Shown here: piece after piece, positions 6,410-7,296 of the stretch
Position numbering within the stretch: the stretch's first letter is position 1
Layout: each line of letters starts with the position of its first letter
Assembly: GCA_018067055.1 (NCBI GenBank)
Contig: JAGPVK010000169.1
Span: 1-7,296 of the forward strand
Reading direction: 5' to 3'
Length of the DNA stretch: 7,296 nucleotides
From: Sphingomonadales bacterium
GTDB lineage: Bacteria > Pseudomonadota > Alphaproteobacteria > Sphingomonadales > Sphingomonadaceae
Program-made: the position numbers and the translations under genes
Notes under the pieces: generated by a model
Told to the model about the DNA's origin: nothing
The model's input: the letters and a program-made list of their open reading frames with translations, nothing else
Databases searched by the model: none

Positions 6410-7296
6410 TCACGACGCGGCTGCGGTCATGCGCCGCTCGGCCAAGAGTTCGCCGGTCGCCTTGGCGGCGGCGGTCATGATGTCGAGATTGCCCGAATAG
6501 GATGGCAGATAATCGCCAGCCCCTTCCACCTCGAGCATGATCATCGTCTTGATCCCGGTAAACTCGCCGCGACCGGGAATGGTCAGTTTATTGTTGTCGC
6601 CATAACGTTCGAACTGGATTTCCTGCTTGAGCCGATAGCCAGGCACATATTTTTGCACCGCGGCCACCATCTCTTCCACCGAAGCGCGGATCGCGTCTTC
6701 GTCGGCACCCTCGGACAGGGTGAATATGGTGTCGCGCATGATCATCGGCGGTTCGGCCGGATTGAGGATGATGATCGCCTTGCCTTGTTCAGCGCCGCCG
6801 ACCTTCTCGATCGCGTTCGCCGTAGTGCGCGTGAATTCATCAATATTCGCCCGCGTTCCGGGGCCCGCTGATCGGGATGCCACTGACGCGATGATCTCGG
6901 CATAGGGCAGGCGGCTGGCCACCCGGCGGACCGCAGCCACCATCGGGATGGTCGCCTGCCCGCCGCAGGTCACCATATTGACATTGGGCGCGTCGAGATT
7001 TGCGGTCATGTTGACCGTCGGCACGGTGAACGGTCCGATCGCTGCGGGTGTCAGATCGACCACCTGGATGCCAGCGGCGCGCAGCACCTCGTCATGAAGC
7101 TTGTGCGCATAAGCGCTGGTCGCGTCGAAGGCGATGCCAATGTCAGGGTAGCAATCCAGCTTCTGCAAGCCTTCAATCCCTTCATGGGTGGTTGCGATGC
7201 CGCGTTCGCGGGCCTGCTTTAGGCCGTCCGATTCCGGGTCGATGCCGACCACCGCCGCCAGTTCCATATTCTGTTGATATTTGATCATCTTCATCA
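6410..7296 (-). CDS. Acetaldehyde dehydrogenase, CoA-acylating (DmpF/MhpF/HsaG family), N-terminus beyond the right edge
   Basis: About 294 residues are visible. Oxidises acetaldehyde (or propanal) to the acyl-CoA using NAD+ and CoA, taking the aldehyde from the aldolase through an internal tunnel in the paired complex. Counting from the first full codon, signatures include [10 protein letters not shown] (16-25), ATTHEG (34-39), FDATSAYAH (56-64), DLTPAAIGP (80-88), the catalytic-cysteine segment [12 protein letters not shown] (106-117, Cys110), [28 protein letters not shown] and [11 protein letters not shown]. Cys110 corresponds to about Cys132 of DmpF, so roughly 18-22 residues, including the GxGxxG nucleotide-binding start, lie off the edge. 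The ATG at 7294 is therefore internal, matching the Met in the family's 'GTDLM' stretch; the two leftover bases (TG) fit a preceding Leu codon. It is the first visible gene of the operon with the aldolase; a hydratase gene often lies just upstream in such clusters and could be beyond the edge. Confidence 0.95.
   Translation of the reverse strand, partial: MKMIKYQQNMELAAVVGIDPESDGLKQARERGIATTHEGIEGLQKLDCYPDIGIAFDATSAYAHKLHDEVLRAAGIQVVDLTPAAIGPFTVPTVNMTANLDAPNVNMVTCGGQATIPMVAAVRRVASRLPYAEIIASVASRSAGPGTRANIDEFTRTTANAIEKVGGAEQGKAIIILNPAEPPMIMRDTIFTLSEGADEDAIRASVEEMVAAVQKYVPGYRLKQEIQFERYGDNNKLTIPGRGEFTGIKTMIMLEVEGAGDYLPSYSGNLDIMTAAAKATGELLAERRMTAAAS

Noticed and set aside
6396..6413. GTG at 6413 as the aldolase start
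   Set aside because: No ribosome site precedes it, and the strong AAAGGAGG lies inside the extra six codons, directed at ATG 6395.
5496..6500. 334-codon open frame on the plus strand
   Set aside because: Antisense to the aldolase, whose catalytic residues are all in place on the other strand.
1..7296. tRNA, rRNA, CRISPR array, insertion sequence ends or transposase
   Set aside because: I found no repeat-spacer pattern, tRNA-like cloverleaf, rRNA-like stretch, transposase motif or flanking terminal repeats in either strand by eye.

Overview
This window looks like part of an aromatic- or steroid-ring catabolic region from a high-GC alphaproteobacterium, most likely a sphingomonad. That placement is inferred from the mix of genes (a large TonB-dependent receptor beside a Rieske oxygenase and meta-cleavage enzymes), the GC-rich codon use and strong AGGAGG-type ribosome sites. 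No phylogenetic marker is present. All six genes I can support lie on the minus strand, so the window reads from right to left.

Right block (7296 to 4384), one tight operon: an acylating acetaldehyde/propanal dehydrogenase (N-terminus off the right edge), its channelling partner 4-hydroxy-2-oxovalerate-type aldolase, and a two-domain flavin reductase with a C-terminal MarR-like domain. The dehydrogenase stop and a possible GTG start of the aldolase overlap, and the aldolase stop and reductase start share one base (TGATG). The first two enzymes finish a meta-cleavage pathway, splitting a 4-hydroxy-2-oxoacid into pyruvate plus an aldehyde and oxidising the aldehyde to acyl-CoA. The reductase would supply reduced flavin to a two-component monooxygenase that is not in the window.

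Middle (4383 to 3858): about 526 bp with no gene I trust. The part next to the receptor gene is AT-rich and holds an imperfect direct repeat and a near-palindrome, and is the likely control region for the second block. A 7-bp inverted repeat lies further upstream.

Left block (3857 to 1): a TonB-dependent outer-membrane receptor, a SnoaL/LinA-like NTF2-fold protein, and the N-terminal 208 residues of a Rieske ring-hydroxylating oxygenase alpha subunit (cut by the left edge). The intergenic gaps are 63 and 52 bp, and the first contains a perfect 9-bp-stem hairpin. The simplest reading is uptake of a hydrophobic ring compound (receptor), ring oxygenation (Rieske protein, with the NTF2-fold protein as small subunit or as a separate dehydratase/isomerase), flavin-dependent hydroxylation, and later aldol cleavage to central metabolites. 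The substrate cannot be read from the sequence; mono- or bicyclic aromatics and steroids or bile acids all fit.

The most interesting points are the flavin reductase with a built-in MarR-like domain, the NTF2-fold protein that keeps a LinA-type Asp/His pair while sitting where a Rieske beta subunit would be, and the structured non-coding DNA around the receptor gene.
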